NCBI GenBank assembly: GCA_028826165.1
Contig: JAPDFW010000011.1
Location: forward strand, 189,001 to 253,000
Length of the DNA: 64,000 nt
Source of the DNA: Anaeramoeba ignava
Taxonomy: Eukaryota; Metamonada; Anaeramoebidae
Direction: 5' to 3'
This document shows positions 52,375 to 62,916 of the stretch, one piece after another. The stretch's first letter is position 1, and every line of letters begins with the position of its first letter. The notes under the pieces are model-generated. The model worked only from the letters and a program-made list of their open reading frames with translations, was not told the origin of the DNA and did no database searches. Made by a program: the position numbers and the translations under genes.

Positions 52375-53585
52375 AATTTAATTTTATTTAAATAATTTAA
52401 TTAAATTTTATTCCAATTTTTTGATTTAAAATAGATTTAATTTTATTTAAATAATTTAATTAAAATTTATTCCAATTTTTTTGATTTAAAATTAATTTAA
52501 TTTTATTTAAATAATTTAATTAAAATTTATTCCACTTTTTTTATTTAATAGATTTAATTTTATTTAATTAAAATTTATTCCAATTTTTTGAATTAAAATT
52601 AATTTAATTTTATTTAAATAATTTAATTAAAATTTATTCCACTTTTTTGATTTAAAATAGATTTAATTTTATTTAAATAATTTAATTAAAATTTATTCCA
52701 CTTTTTTGATTTAAAATTGATTTAATTTTATTAAAATAATTTAATTAAAATTTATTCCAATTTTTGATTAAAAATAGATTTAATTTTATTTAAATAATTT
52801 AATTAAAATTTATTCCAATTTTTAATTAAAATTAATTTAATTTTATTTAATTAAAATTTATTCCAATTTTTGAATTAAAATTGATTTAATTTTATTTAAA
52901 ATAATTTAATTAAAATTTATTCCACTTTTTGATTTAAAATTGATTTAATTTTATTTAAATAATTTAATTAAAATTTATTCCAATTTTTATTTAATAGATT
53001 TAATTTTATTTAAAATAATTTTATTAAAATTTATTCCACTTTTTGATTTTAAAATAGATTTAATTTTATTTAAATAATTTAATTAAAATTTATTCCAATT
53101 TTTATTTAATAGATTTAATTTTATTTAAAATAATTTTATTAAAATTTATTCCACTTTTTATTTAATTTATTTAATTTTATTTTGAATAATTTAATTATAA
53201 TTTATTCCAATTTTTGATTAAATAGATTTAATTTTATTTAAATAATTTTATTAAAATTTATTCCAATTTTTTTGATTTAAAATTAGATTTAATTTTATTT
53301 AAATAATTTAATTAAAATTTATTCCACTTTTTTGATTTAATAGATTTAATTTTATTTAAATAATTTAATTAAAATTTATTCCAATTTTTTGATTTAAAAT
53401 TAATTTAATTTTATTTAAATAATTTAATTAAAATTTATTCAATTTTTGAATTAAAATTGATTTAATTCTATTTAAATAATTTTATTAAAATTTATTCCAC
53501 TTTTTTGATTTAAAATTGATTTAATTTTATTTAAATAATTTAATTAAAATTTATTCCACTTTTTTGATTTAATAGATTTAAAAAT
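52375..53585. repeat. About 59-bp minisatellite, about 20 copies
   Basis: Each unit has a fixed order: TTTAATTTTATTTAAATAAT, then TTAATTAAAATTTATTCCAC (or CCAA), a T-run, GATTTAAAAT, then AGA or TGA. Much longer unit than any other array here. It lies between ADSS (3') and the small SPT gene (5'). Confidence 0.9.
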
Positions 53586-53711
53586 GGAAATGAAAAAATT
53601 TTTTTTTTGTAAATTAAAAAGAAGAAAAAGAAAAAAATTTTTTCATTTTTTTTCTTTTTTTTTTTTATTTTAATTTTTTTTTTCTTTTTAATTGTTTTTA
53701 ATTTAAAAATA

Positions 53712-53909
53712 ATGAAAAATCGATTAAAGAATTTGATAAAGAAAATTAAACTCAGATATTATCAATATGAATTATTAACAGGAGCTTGCTTTTTAAATCC
53801 ATGCGAGAAGGTTTTTTTCAATCTTGTATTGATAATAGTTCTTTTAATTATTTTTAGAAGTCTTTGGAAATTATTTTTCAGAAGTGCATCTTTTTTTTCA
53901 ATGAAATAA
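53712..53909 (+). CDS. SPTSS: Serine palmitoyltransferase small subunit (ssSPT/SPTSSA-like)
   Basis: 65-aa membrane protein matching the small activating subunit of serine palmitoyltransferase, which raises activity of the SPTLC1/2 core at the first step of sphingolipid synthesis in the ER. Seen: a basic N-terminus, then YYQYELLTGACFLNPCEKVF followed by a hydrophobic helix (NLVLIIVLLIIFRSLW); the family pattern is YYQYxLxTxxxxLEPWExxxF, with the usual EPWE replaced here by NPCE. Length equals the family norm (about 70). The start is the first Met after the leader. Confidence is limited by size. Confidence 0.78.
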   Translation: MKNRLKNLIKKIKLRYYQYELLTGACFLNPCEKVFFNLVLIIVLLIIFRSLWKLFFRSASFFSMK

Positions 53910-54130
53910 ATAAAATTTAAAATTTAAAATTAAAAATTAAAATTAAAATTAAAAAATTAAAAAGAATTTTGATTAAATTCGAATTTGTTTCTTTATTTTT
54001 TTATTAGAAATTGAATTTCAAAATTTAACGAAGAACTCAAATAAAATTTTAAATCAAAAATTCAAATCAAAAATTTAAATAAAATTTAAATAAAATTTCA
54101 AATTAAAAATTTTTTTTACAAAATTTTAAT
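53910..54130. other. Convergent spacer, no gene seen
   Basis: A/T-rich with short AAATTAAAA runs between the ends of the SPT small-subunit gene and ARMC7. Confidence 0.6.
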
Positions 54131-54745
54131 TTAATTTTTTTTGGTTGATTCAATTAAATCATTAACAATTGAAGAAAGATTTTTTGTTTGAGAATTTTGA
54201 GATCTGATCAATTCATTAATTCTTTCTTGAATTTTTAAATCAAATTTGAATTTATGAGATTCAAAACAACTTAAAACAAAAAAAATAATTGATAAACTTG
54301 ATTGAATAATATTTTCATTTTCAGAAAATAAACATTCCAGAATTAAACTTGGACCATCTTCCTTTTCAATAATAATTAAATTATAAGGATCTATGCAGCA
54401 ATTACAAATTGAACCAATTCCAAGTTCAATTAATTTTTGATTAGATTCTTTTAAAGATTGGACAAAAACTTCAATTGCTTTTACTTTTCTAAGAAAGTTA
54501 TAATTAACAGGATCATAAGCAAAATTTCCCAATTTCGCTAATGATTCAATTTTTGATTCTGTTTATTTGTTGTAAATTTACTTAGTTATTTTTGTTTTAT
54601 TGTTGAAAAAAAAAATTGTTTTAATTTTTTTACTTTCTGATTTAGTTTCTTTATATTCTTTAACAAGTTGCTTTAAAAATTCAAGTCTATTTAAGCCTTC
54701 TCCTGATTGATTTCTTTTTCTGATTTTACTAATAGAAGAAAACAT
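54131..54745 (-). CDS. ARMC7: ARMC7-like armadillo repeat protein
   Basis: Exons 54745-54634 and 54558-54131, phase 1 join, 179 aa (animal ARMC7 about 198). Exon 1 has RLEFLKQLVKEY like the ARMC7 start; exon 2 has the signature LAKLGNFAYDPVNYNFLRK, then two armadillo-like helical repeats (QKLIELGIGSICNCCIDP, NIIQSSLSIIFFVLSC). ARMC7 is known as a spliceosome-associated factor in animals; that role is carried over only by family. The 74-bp intron is one of the shortest in the window. Confidence 0.85.
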
Positions 54746-55053
54746 TTTTAATTTTATTTATTGAAGAAAAAATGAAAAAATAAAAATGAAAAAATAAATT
54801 TTTGTTCCACTTTTTTTTAATTTATTTTAATTTATTTTAATTTTAATTTTTTTTAATTTGAATTTAATTTTGTTTATTGAAAAAAATAATGAAAAAATAA
54901 ATTTTTTTTGTTCCACTTTTTTTTAATTAATTTTTTTTAATTAATTTGAATTTAATTTTAATTTAATTTTAATTTTTTTTAATTAATTTGAATTTGAATT
55001 GAATTTTAATTTAATTTTAATTCGTTTTAAAAAAAATTAAAATAATATAAATT
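54746..55053. other. Spacer with TTTTTGTTCCACTTTTTTTT words
   Basis: Leader of ARMC7 (repeated AAAATGAAAAAATAAA) plus two copies of the TTCCACTTTTTTTT word (about 54,807 and 54,913) followed by TTTTAATTT repeats. No gene seen. Confidence 0.6.
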
Positions 55054-57325
55054 TCATTTTTGTTTTGAATTTTTTCCTTTTCTTTTTCTGATATTTGGAT
55101 TAATTTTTTGTTTTTTGGATTTATTTTGATCTAAAGGAATAGAATCTTGAGGTTTTGGAACTTTGTATTCTTGTTGAAGAGAAGAAATATCATCATTTAA
55201 ATCAAAATTACCAGTTCCTTCAGTTTTAGCAGCAACAATACCAATTAAAGAAGCAAGAAAAATTGTAAGAAAATTCCAAAAAATGAAAAAGAGGAAAATT
55301 TCTCGACAAAATTTTGTTGTAAAAAATTGAGAAATAAAATAATGAACTTGTTGAAATGATCTGAATTGATCTCCAAGATCGAATTCAATTTCATTTTCAT
55401 TTTCAATTGGTTGATTTTTATGAGGAAGCAATCCAAAGTTAAATCCACCAGATAAATGAACGAAAATGATTAAAAATAAATTTAGGATTGTTGGAACAAG
55501 GATTTGAATAGAAAAATACCAAATTCTTGTTATAATAAAAGCTGTCTTAAATTTTTAATGAATTTTAATTTTAATTTTTATAATTTTTTAGTTTTCAATA
55601 TAAATTTTAAATGAATTTTAAATTGAATTCTACTTTCAAAATGGCAGTTTTTGCAGTTGATTCAGTTCGATAAATAATAAATTTTTTTAATGAAGCAATT
55701 GCTGAGAAAAGTATTGATTGAATTTCATTACGATAAGAAAAAAGCTTTAATATGCAAACAAAATAAATGAACATAACTCGAAATGTAGCAAATTGTTCTT
55801 GCGAAAAACTAAATAATAAATGGTTTCAAATGAGTTCTTTGCAATTAAATGGTTTGCTTATTAAAATTAATTTACATTTGAGTTTTGGAAATGAGATGAA
55901 GAATTTTTGGATTAATTTTAACTCTATTGCTTTTATTTTCTTGGTTTTCCATTTCTAATATTTCTTCTTCAAATAAAACATCATCTCGATCAAAACTAAA
56001 TTCTATTTCTTGTTCTTGATCTTGATTTTGATTTTGATTTTGATTTTGTTGGATATTTTGTTGAATAAGAGGTTGTTTAACAAAGATAAAAGAACTAAAA
56101 AAATGGAATGATTGAAAAAAAAAATTTTTTTTTTTCGACTTTTTTTTTTGACATTTTTTTTTTGCTTTTTTTTTTGTTAAATAAATAAAACAAACGTTGT
56201 TTGCGTATAAAGAATAACAACAATAAGAGGAAGGAAAAAATTGATATATGATCTCAAACGAGCAAAACGAGAAAAACGAGTTTTTGTGTTGACGACATAA
56301 TAATGGGCTTTTGTGGATTGCAAAATAGCAAAAAGAGCAAGAGCAGAATAAACAGTAGAAATAAAAGCAATCGAAATTTTAAAGGAATTCCAAGAAATCA
56401 ATTTGTCTGAAGTGTATCCAAGAGAAGCAACAGCGTTTTTAACACTATCTTCAAAGGCATCACGAACATGCAAATCAAAATGCTGATTATCGCTTGAAAT
56501 AATGACAAAAGAAATGGCAAAAGAAATGAGACTAAAACCCAACATCATCCAAAAATCAACGCGTGTCCGAATTTTAGTTATCACAAGTTTGATAAAGAAA
56601 TATCTACAAAGATAATGGAGAGAAAAGTTATTCAATAAATTGATGCAATAGCATTTCATAGAAACCCAGAAATTAATATGTTGATTTAAATGGTTTCTTA
56701 ATAAATTATATTGATTTACAGTGAAATGACGATTGCAAAAAAATTGATTAAAACAGGAAGTGTGGAATAAAATTGAGGTTTAAAAAACTGCAGAACTTCG
56801 GATATCAAAGTAAAAGCAAGAGATAAAAACACCCAAAACAGAAGAGATTCAAGTGAATTATAATGAAGATCTCGAAGATGCTCAAGAACTTGACTTGTTA
56901 GCTAAACAAATGGATTCCATGATTTTTATAAATAAAAAAATGTACCAAAATTACAAAGTTTTTGAAAATTATAATTAGATTATTTTTTCGCTAATTAATA
57001 ATAAATCAAAATTGTTTTCTTTCTTGAGATTTTTTTATACAGGTGCTTCGATAATTTTCAAATGTGATTGAGTTTGGCTTCAATTTTTAAACAAAAAGAA
57101 GATGGTTTTGTTTCAATATTTTGTTTCTACTAATTTTGCTGGTTTTGTTTTTTTTTCTACTTACCTGTTTTTCTCTTTTAGAATTTCTTCTACTCGATCT
57201 TTTTGTGGAGGAACAAAAAATCTTAAACCTTTAACTAAAAACTCAACAATTGAGAAAAATAAAGTCAAAAATGAAACTAGAATTATAAGCAAAATCAAAA
57301 TCCAAAATTGGGGACTTAATAACAT
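55054..57325 (-). CDS. TMEM161: TMEM161-like multi-pass membrane protein
   Basis: Six exons: 57325-57165, 56893-56720, 56603-56196, 56094-55876, 55808-55634, 55545-55054; GT-AG, phases 2, 2, 2, 2, 0; 542 aa against about 480-490 in animals. Matches to TMEM161: short first helix then GLRFFVPPQKDRVEEIL; LEHLRDLHYNSLESLLFWVF; FFIKLVITKIRTR; a lumenal FEDSVKNAVASLGY; ALALFAILQSTKAHYY; a low-complexity Gln-Asn/acidic insert in exon 4 (the main excess length); QEQFATFRVMFIYFVCILKL; RIWYFSIQILVPTILNLFL; and the last helix EIFLFFIFWNFLTIFLASLIG. About nine or ten helices. The first donor is a textbook GTAAGT. TMEM161 function is poorly known. Shares a 144-bp divergent promoter with SPG1. Confidence 0.85.
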
Positions 57326-57469
57326 TTTAAGAATATTAGAAATTGAAAAATGAAAGAAAAAAATGAAAAAAAAAAATTAAAAAAAATTTTTTTCTTCTTT
57401 TTTTTTTTCATTTTTTTCTTCATTTTTTTTTCATTTTTTAAAAACAAATAATTATAATAAATTATCAAA
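57326..57469. promoter_or_regulatory. Bidirectional promoter between TMEM161 and SPG1
   Basis: Nearly symmetric: left half GAAAAATGAAAGAAAAAAATG, centre AAAAAAAATTTTTTTC, right half TTTTTTTTCATTTTTTTCTTC repeated. Each gene sees the same T-rich/CATTTTT leader in its own direction. Confidence 0.55.
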
Positions 57470-58906
57470 ATGGTAGATAATCAACCATCTATGACTTTAA
57501 AAGTGGGATTACTTGGAGATTCTTATACAGGAAAAACGTCTCTTATGGTAAAATATGTTGAGAATATTTTTGAAAAAGATTATTTAGCAACACTTGGTAA
57601 ATTTTATTTTGAAATATTCGTTTTGTTTCTTTAATAAAAATTTTTACATTTAAAATCCCTTATAAATTTCAAATGAACAAATTCTTATTGTTTTATTTTT
57701 CCGTTATTTTAGGTGTGAATTTTATGGAAAAAATTGTAAAAGTTAGTGAAAAAGAAATAACTTTTAGTATTTGGGATCTTGGTGGTGAAGAGCAATTCCA
57801 GAATATGATGCCTATTGTCTGTATTGATGCAGTTGCTCTTCTTTATCTTTTTGATTTAACTCGAATTGATACTTTGAGTAATGTTAAATCTTGGATTCAA
57901 AAAGCACATAAATTGAATCCGGTAAATATACAATTCATTTATAAAATTAAATTAAATATAAAATTCATTTATAAAATTAAATATAAAATTAAATATAAAA
58001 TATAATATTAAAATTCATTTATAATATTAAATATAAAATTAAATATAAAATTAAATATAAAATTAAATATAAAATTAAATATAAAATTCAATATAAAATT
58101 CATTTATAAAATTAAATATAATATTAAATATAAAATTAAATATAATATTAAATATAAAATTAAAATTAAATATAAAATTAAAATTAAATATAAAATTAAA
58201 TATAAATATAAATATAAAATTCATTTATAAAATTAAATATAAAATTAATAAAATTAAAATTAAAAATTAAATATAATATTAAATATAAAATTAAATATAA
58301 AATTAAATATAAAATTAAAATTAAATATAAAATTAAATATAAAAATTAAAAATATAATATTAAATATAAAATTAAATATAAAATTAAATATAAAATTAAA
58401 TATAAAATTAAAATTAAATATAATATAAAATTCATTTATAAAATTAAATTTATATTTAATATTATATTTAATTATAAAATTAATTATAAATATAAAATTC
58501 ATTTATAAAATTCATTTATAAAATTAAATATAAATTTAAAATTAAATATAATATTAAATATAATATTAAAATTAAAATTAAAATTAAATATAAATTAGAC
58601 AGCAATTCCACTTTTAATCGGAACAAAATATGATCTTTATGCAGTAAAATCAGAAGCTGAACAAAAAGAAATGACAGATACAGTAATTTTAAAAATTTAA
58701 AAATTTAAAATTAAAAATTAAAAAATTAAAAAATTAAAAAGGCAAGAAAATTCGCAAAAGCAATGGATTGTCCTTTAATTTACTGTTCTTCTTCTCATTC
58801 AATTAATATTCAAAAAATATTCAAAGTGATTTTATCTAAAGTTTTCAGTTTGGAAATTGCTATTCCAAAAATTTCAGGAGATGGTGATCCAATTCTTGAA
58901 TATTAA
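57470..58906 (+). CDS. SPG1: Spg1/Tem1-type small GTPase
   Basis: Ras-superfamily switch of the septation/mitotic-exit type. Exons 57470-57596, 57713-57921, 58599-58682, 58742-58906; phases 1, 0, 0; 194 aa. Motifs: GDSYTGKTS (16-24), TLGVNFMEK (switch I region, typical of Spg1), [15 protein letters not shown] in place of NKxD as in Spg1/Tem1, and [13 protein letters not shown]; ends DPILEY like Spg1. No C-terminal prenyl cysteine, also as in the family. Oddity: family members have WDLGGQ, here WDLGGE, so the residue at the catalytic glutamine position is acidic. In yeasts Spg1/Tem1 acts at spindle poles to start cytokinesis; a related role here is inference. Confidence 0.93.
57924..58590 (+). 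repeat. AAAATTAAATAT array, SPG1 intron 2
   Basis: About 0.67 kb of AAATTAAATATA units with AAATTCATTTAT interruptions. No G in sense, so the acceptor AAATTAG at 58598 is the first AG. Confidence 0.9.
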
Positions 58907-59038
58907 AATACAATTAAAACCAAAAAAAAAAAGCAAAAAAACTTTTTTCTCTTCTTCTTCTTTTTTTACTCATAAATTCAAAAAAAAAAAATGTTAATTT
59001 GATTTTGACAAATTTTAAGAAAATGAAAAACTCAAAAA

Positions 59039-59105
59039 CTTTCCTTAATTTTTTTGAATTCATTTTTTTTCATTTTTTTTTCATTTTTTTTCTTTTAAAT
59101 AAAAA
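59039..59105 (+). promoter_or_regulatory. T-rich leader of the coiled-coil gene
   Basis: TTCCTTAATTTTTTTG, then CATTTTTTTT words three times, TCTTTTAAATAAAAA and the ATG; same plan as at other gene starts. Confidence 0.45.
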
Positions 59106-61596
59106 ATGATTTTAATTCTAATTATTGCATCAATTATTTTTATTATATTTGGAGTGATTGTTTTAATGTAAATTAATAATAAAATTTAATTTAAAAAATT
59201 AAATGATAAAATTTAAAAAAAAAATTTTTTTAAAAAAATTAAAAATAAAAAGCACTTTTTCAAAAATGAAAAACAAAATTAAAACAACAAATAATGAAAT
59301 GATTAAATTAAAAGAAAATTATGATAAATTAAGTTTGGAAAAAGAAAAAGCAGAAAAACAACTTGAAAATTTTTCACAAAATATTTCTCAAGTTAATAAT
59401 TTAGAATCAAATGAATTTCAAAAACAAATTGAACAACTTCAAACAAAAACTCAAAAACTCAAAACCAAAAAAAATGGTTTACAACAAAAATTATCTGAAA
59501 AATACCAAGAATTAAGTCAAGAAAATGAAAAAAATCATGGATTACTTCAATCAATTGAAGAAATGAAAGAAAATCAATTAAAAGAAACAGATTCAATTAA
59601 ATCAAAGTTTGAAGAAAAAATTCAAAATCTTCAATTTAGTCTTTCAAACTCTCAAAAATTACTTGATCAAAACAAAGAAAATGAAGATAAATCTTCCAAT
59701 TATCAAACTAGAATTGAAGAATTGGAAATAGAAAAGGAACAATTACAACTAAAAATAACCAAAACAAAAAATAAAAGAAATGATTTAAAGCAAGAATACC
59801 AAAATCTTGATCAACAAAAAAAGCAAATTGAAAATGAATACAATGAAAAATTAACAGATTCACAACAAAAAATACATTTAAAAGAAAGTGAATTAGGGAA
59901 AATAACGGAAGAATTGGATAATAAAAAAGAAGAAATATCAAATATTCAAATTCAATTTGAAGAATATAAAAAGGATAGTGAAATTTTGGAAGATAAAATC
60001 AAGGACAAAGATGTTGAAATAATGAAATTGAAAAAGGAAGTTGAAGAAAAAGAAGAATTGGAACAAGAACTTAAAGATTTGAAGGAAAAAATGATTCAAG
60101 TCAAAGAAAAAAAATCGAATGTTAAAAAGGCATTTCAAGCTTTTCAACATCAATCAAAAATGATGGTTATGAAACTACTTTATTAAAAACAAGAAATTGA
60201 AAGTTTAAAAGAGTAAATTATCAACAAAAGATTTAGAGATGCAAAGACTTAAAGAAGAAGAAAAAAAAAGAACAAATGAAAATTTAATTAATTTGAAGCA
60301 ATCACAAATGGAAAGTAATTTATCTAAAGAAAATGTTAACAGATTGCAACAAAATATTACAGAAAAAGAAGATATTATTCAAAATAATAAAGAAGAGATT
60401 CGCAAACTTTATGAATCTAATAATTTACTTCAAAATCAAAATCAAAAATTCAAAGAAAAGGAAATTCAACTTCAATCTGAATTGGATTCATTAAAGCAAG
60501 AAATTCAACATGAAAAGAATACAAAAGAATTCTTGCAACAATCAATATTAGAATCTGATAAATCAACAGAACAAAATGCACTTTTTGAAGATGAAACATC
60601 ATTTCAAAGAAGTGAAAATTATGAAGAAAATAATTCGTTATCTAATCCTCAAAAAGAAGAAATACAAGAAGAAATACAAGAAGAATATGATCCATTATCC
60701 CAAACAAAACCAAAAGAGAAAAAACAGAAATCACCAAGAAAGAAAGATAATTTAATTAAAGAAACAAAACCAAAAGATAAAACAAAAGATAAAACAAAAG
60801 ATAAAACAAAAGATAAAACAAAAGAAGAAAATCCATTAATTGATGAAACAAAACCAAAAGAAAATGAAGACTTATTTGCAGAAACAAAACCAAAAGATAA
60901 AAAAGATAAATCACCAAAAAAGAAAGATAATTTAATTAATGAAAATCCATTAATTGAAGATTCAAAACCAAAAGAAAATGAAGATTTATTTGGAGAAACA
61001 AAACCAAAAGATAAAAAAGGTTTTTCATTTCCAAAACCAAAAGATAAAAAAGATAAATCACCAAAAAAGAAAGATAATTTAATTGATGAAAATCCATTAA
61101 TTGAAGATTCAAAATCAAAAGAAAATGAAGATTTATTTGGAGAAACAAAACCAAAAGAGAAAAAACAGAAATCACCAAAAAAGAAAGATAATTTAATTAA
61201 AGAAAATCCATTATTTGAAGATACAAAACCAAAACAAGATGTTTCATTTCCAAAACCAAAAGATAAAACAAAAGATGAAAATTCATTATTTGGAGAAACA
61301 AAATCAAAACAAGATAAAAAACTATTGGATAATGTTTTTCAAAATTTTTCAAAAACTACAACTCAAACTCAAAAATCTTTTTTTCAAACTGATAATTTAT
61401 TTCTTGTAAAGATTAAATATTTAATTTAATAATAAGGAAAAATTTATTCAAATAATTTATAAATATTTTTTATTAGGATGAAGACGATGACGATGATGAT
61501 GATGATATTTTTAGTTCTAAACCAAAAAAACAACAAACTAAACAAGATGATATTTTTAGTACATTGTCCAAAATTGAGAATCTTAAAAAAAATTAA
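59106..61596 (+). pseudogene. Membrane-anchored coiled-coil protein with acidic Leu-Phe repeats, interrupted
   Basis: Exon 1 59106-59167 codes a 20-residue hydrophobic N-terminal anchor; it joins in phase to 59253 onward, a long coiled coil to about 60,180 (heptads of Leu/Ile with Glu/Lys). The frame then breaks: TAA at 60184 and a further TAA at 60214, beyond which the coil continues in the next frame (LSTKDLEMQRLKEE) to 61405. A last exon 61477-61596 follows (phase 0). Either several one-base changes at A-runs, or a 46-nt intron (GTTATG at 60166 to AAAAG at 60211) which would restore frame but is shorter than any other intron here. The C-terminal third repeats KPKDKKDKSPKKKDNLI with NEDLFGETKPK, and ends DNLFLDEDDDDDDDIFS; these Leu-Phe-acidic motifs resemble those of FAM21/WASHC2, but the rest does not. 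Function unknown; gene could be intact. Confidence 0.6.
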
Positions 61597-61599
61597 TTC

Positions 61600-62110
61600 A
61601 ATTCAGTTTCAATTCAATTCCATTCTATTTAATCCAATTCAATATTCAATTCAATTCAATTTAATTCAATTCAATTCAATTTAATTTCAATTTAATTTCA
61701 ATTTAATTCAATTCCATTCTATTTAATTCAATTTAATATTTAATTCAATTTAATTCAATATTCAATTTAATTTAATTTAATTCAATATTCAATTCAATTT
61801 TAATTTAATATTTAATATTCAATTCAATTTAATATTTAATTTAATATTTAATTTAATATTTAATTTAATTCAATTTAATATTTAATTCATTTTAATTTAA
61901 TTCAATTCAATATTTAATTCATTTCAATTCAATTCAATTCAATTTAATTTAATTCAATTCCATTCTATTTAATTCAATTTAATATTTAATTCATTTTAAT
62001 TTAATATTCAAATCAAATCAATTTTAATTCAATTTAATTCAATATTTAATTCAATATTTAATTCAATTCAATTCAAATTCAATTCAATTCAATTTAATTC
62101 AATTCAATTT
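61600..62110. repeat. TTCAA/TTTAA pentamer array
   Basis: Irregular AATTC/AATTT units with AATATTTAATTC interruptions between the coiled-coil gene and the NTPase gene. No gene seen. Confidence 0.85.
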
Positions 62111-62111
62111 T

Positions 62112-62173
62112 TAATAAATTCGAAAAAATCATTTTTTTCATTTTTCATTTGTTTCATTTTCAAAAAAAAAATA
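62112..62173 (+). promoter_or_regulatory. T-rich leader of the THEP1-like gene
   Basis: TCGAAAAAATCATTTTTTTC then CATTTTTCATTTGTTTC and an A-run before the ATG. Confidence 0.45.
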
Positions 62174-62830
62174 ATGCAAAGATTTTTTATTGTTTGTGGA
62201 GAACAAAACGCAAAAAAAACACACCAAATTCAAATTATATTCAATTTAATTAAAAATAAATTCAAATCAATTAATATTGGTGGATTTATACAAAAAAGAA
62301 TTTATGATTCAAAAAATAATTTCCAAGGATATGATTTATTACTTCTTCCAGAAATCAAAATATATCCTTTTGCAAGAATTAAACCAACTGAATTAAATAA
62401 AGAAATAACAAAAGAAATGAAACTCAAAAGAGATCCAAGAGAAAGATTTGATTTTGATAATTCTGTATTTAAAATTGTTGAAAATCAATTAAAAAAATTA
62501 TCTGGAAAAACAAACATTTGGATATTTGATGAACTTAGTAAACTTGAAGCACAAGGAAATGGTCATATTAATCCAATTAAATCACTTTGGGAAAAAGAAA
62601 AAAATTCAAATTCTTTGTTTTTATTTTCAATGAGAGATTTTCTTGTTCCAAAAATTATTCCATCAATTTTATCATCTGAAAAAGAAAATGATTCAATTCA
62701 AAACTTTGACAATTTAACAAAGAAATATAAAATTGAGAAACTTCAATTACCAACTGATTCACAAACTATTGAGAACTTCCAAATTTCTATTATAAATTCA
62801 TTATCCAAAAATTTAAATTTTAAAATTTGA
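62174..62830 (+). CDS. THEP1-like P-loop nucleoside-triphosphatase
   Basis: Single exon, 218 aa, in the size range of THEP1/NTPase_1 proteins (about 180-200). Pattern matches that family: an N-terminal strand and P-loop (IVCGEQNAKKT), GGFIQKRIYD (GF-x-T/E position), GYDLLLLP, a strand with IWIFDELSKLE as Walker B (family: IDEIGKME), and a following helix LWEKEK. The P-loop is degenerate: in GxxxxGKT the last glycine is a lysine (GEQNAKKT). THEP1 enzymes hydrolyse NTPs in vitro; biological role is unclear. With the altered P-loop, activity is doubtful. Weak similarity only, so other P-loop kinases remain possible. Confidence 0.6.
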   Translation: MQRFFIVCGEQNAKKTHQIQIIFNLIKNKFKSINIGGFIQKRIYDSKNNFQGYDLLLLPEIKIYPFARIKPTELNKEITKEMKLKRDPRERFDFDNSVFKIVENQLKKLSGKTNIWIFDELSKLEAQGNGHINPIKSLWEKEKNSNSLFLFSMRDFLVPKIIPSILSSEKENDSIQNFDNLTKKYKIEKLQLPTDSQTIENFQISIINSLSKNLNFKI

Positions 62831-62916
62831 TTTAAAATTTAAAATTTGATTTAAAATTTAAAGAAATAAAAATTCAATTTAACAATTTATTTTTAATTTA
62901 TTCATTTATAGAAAAT

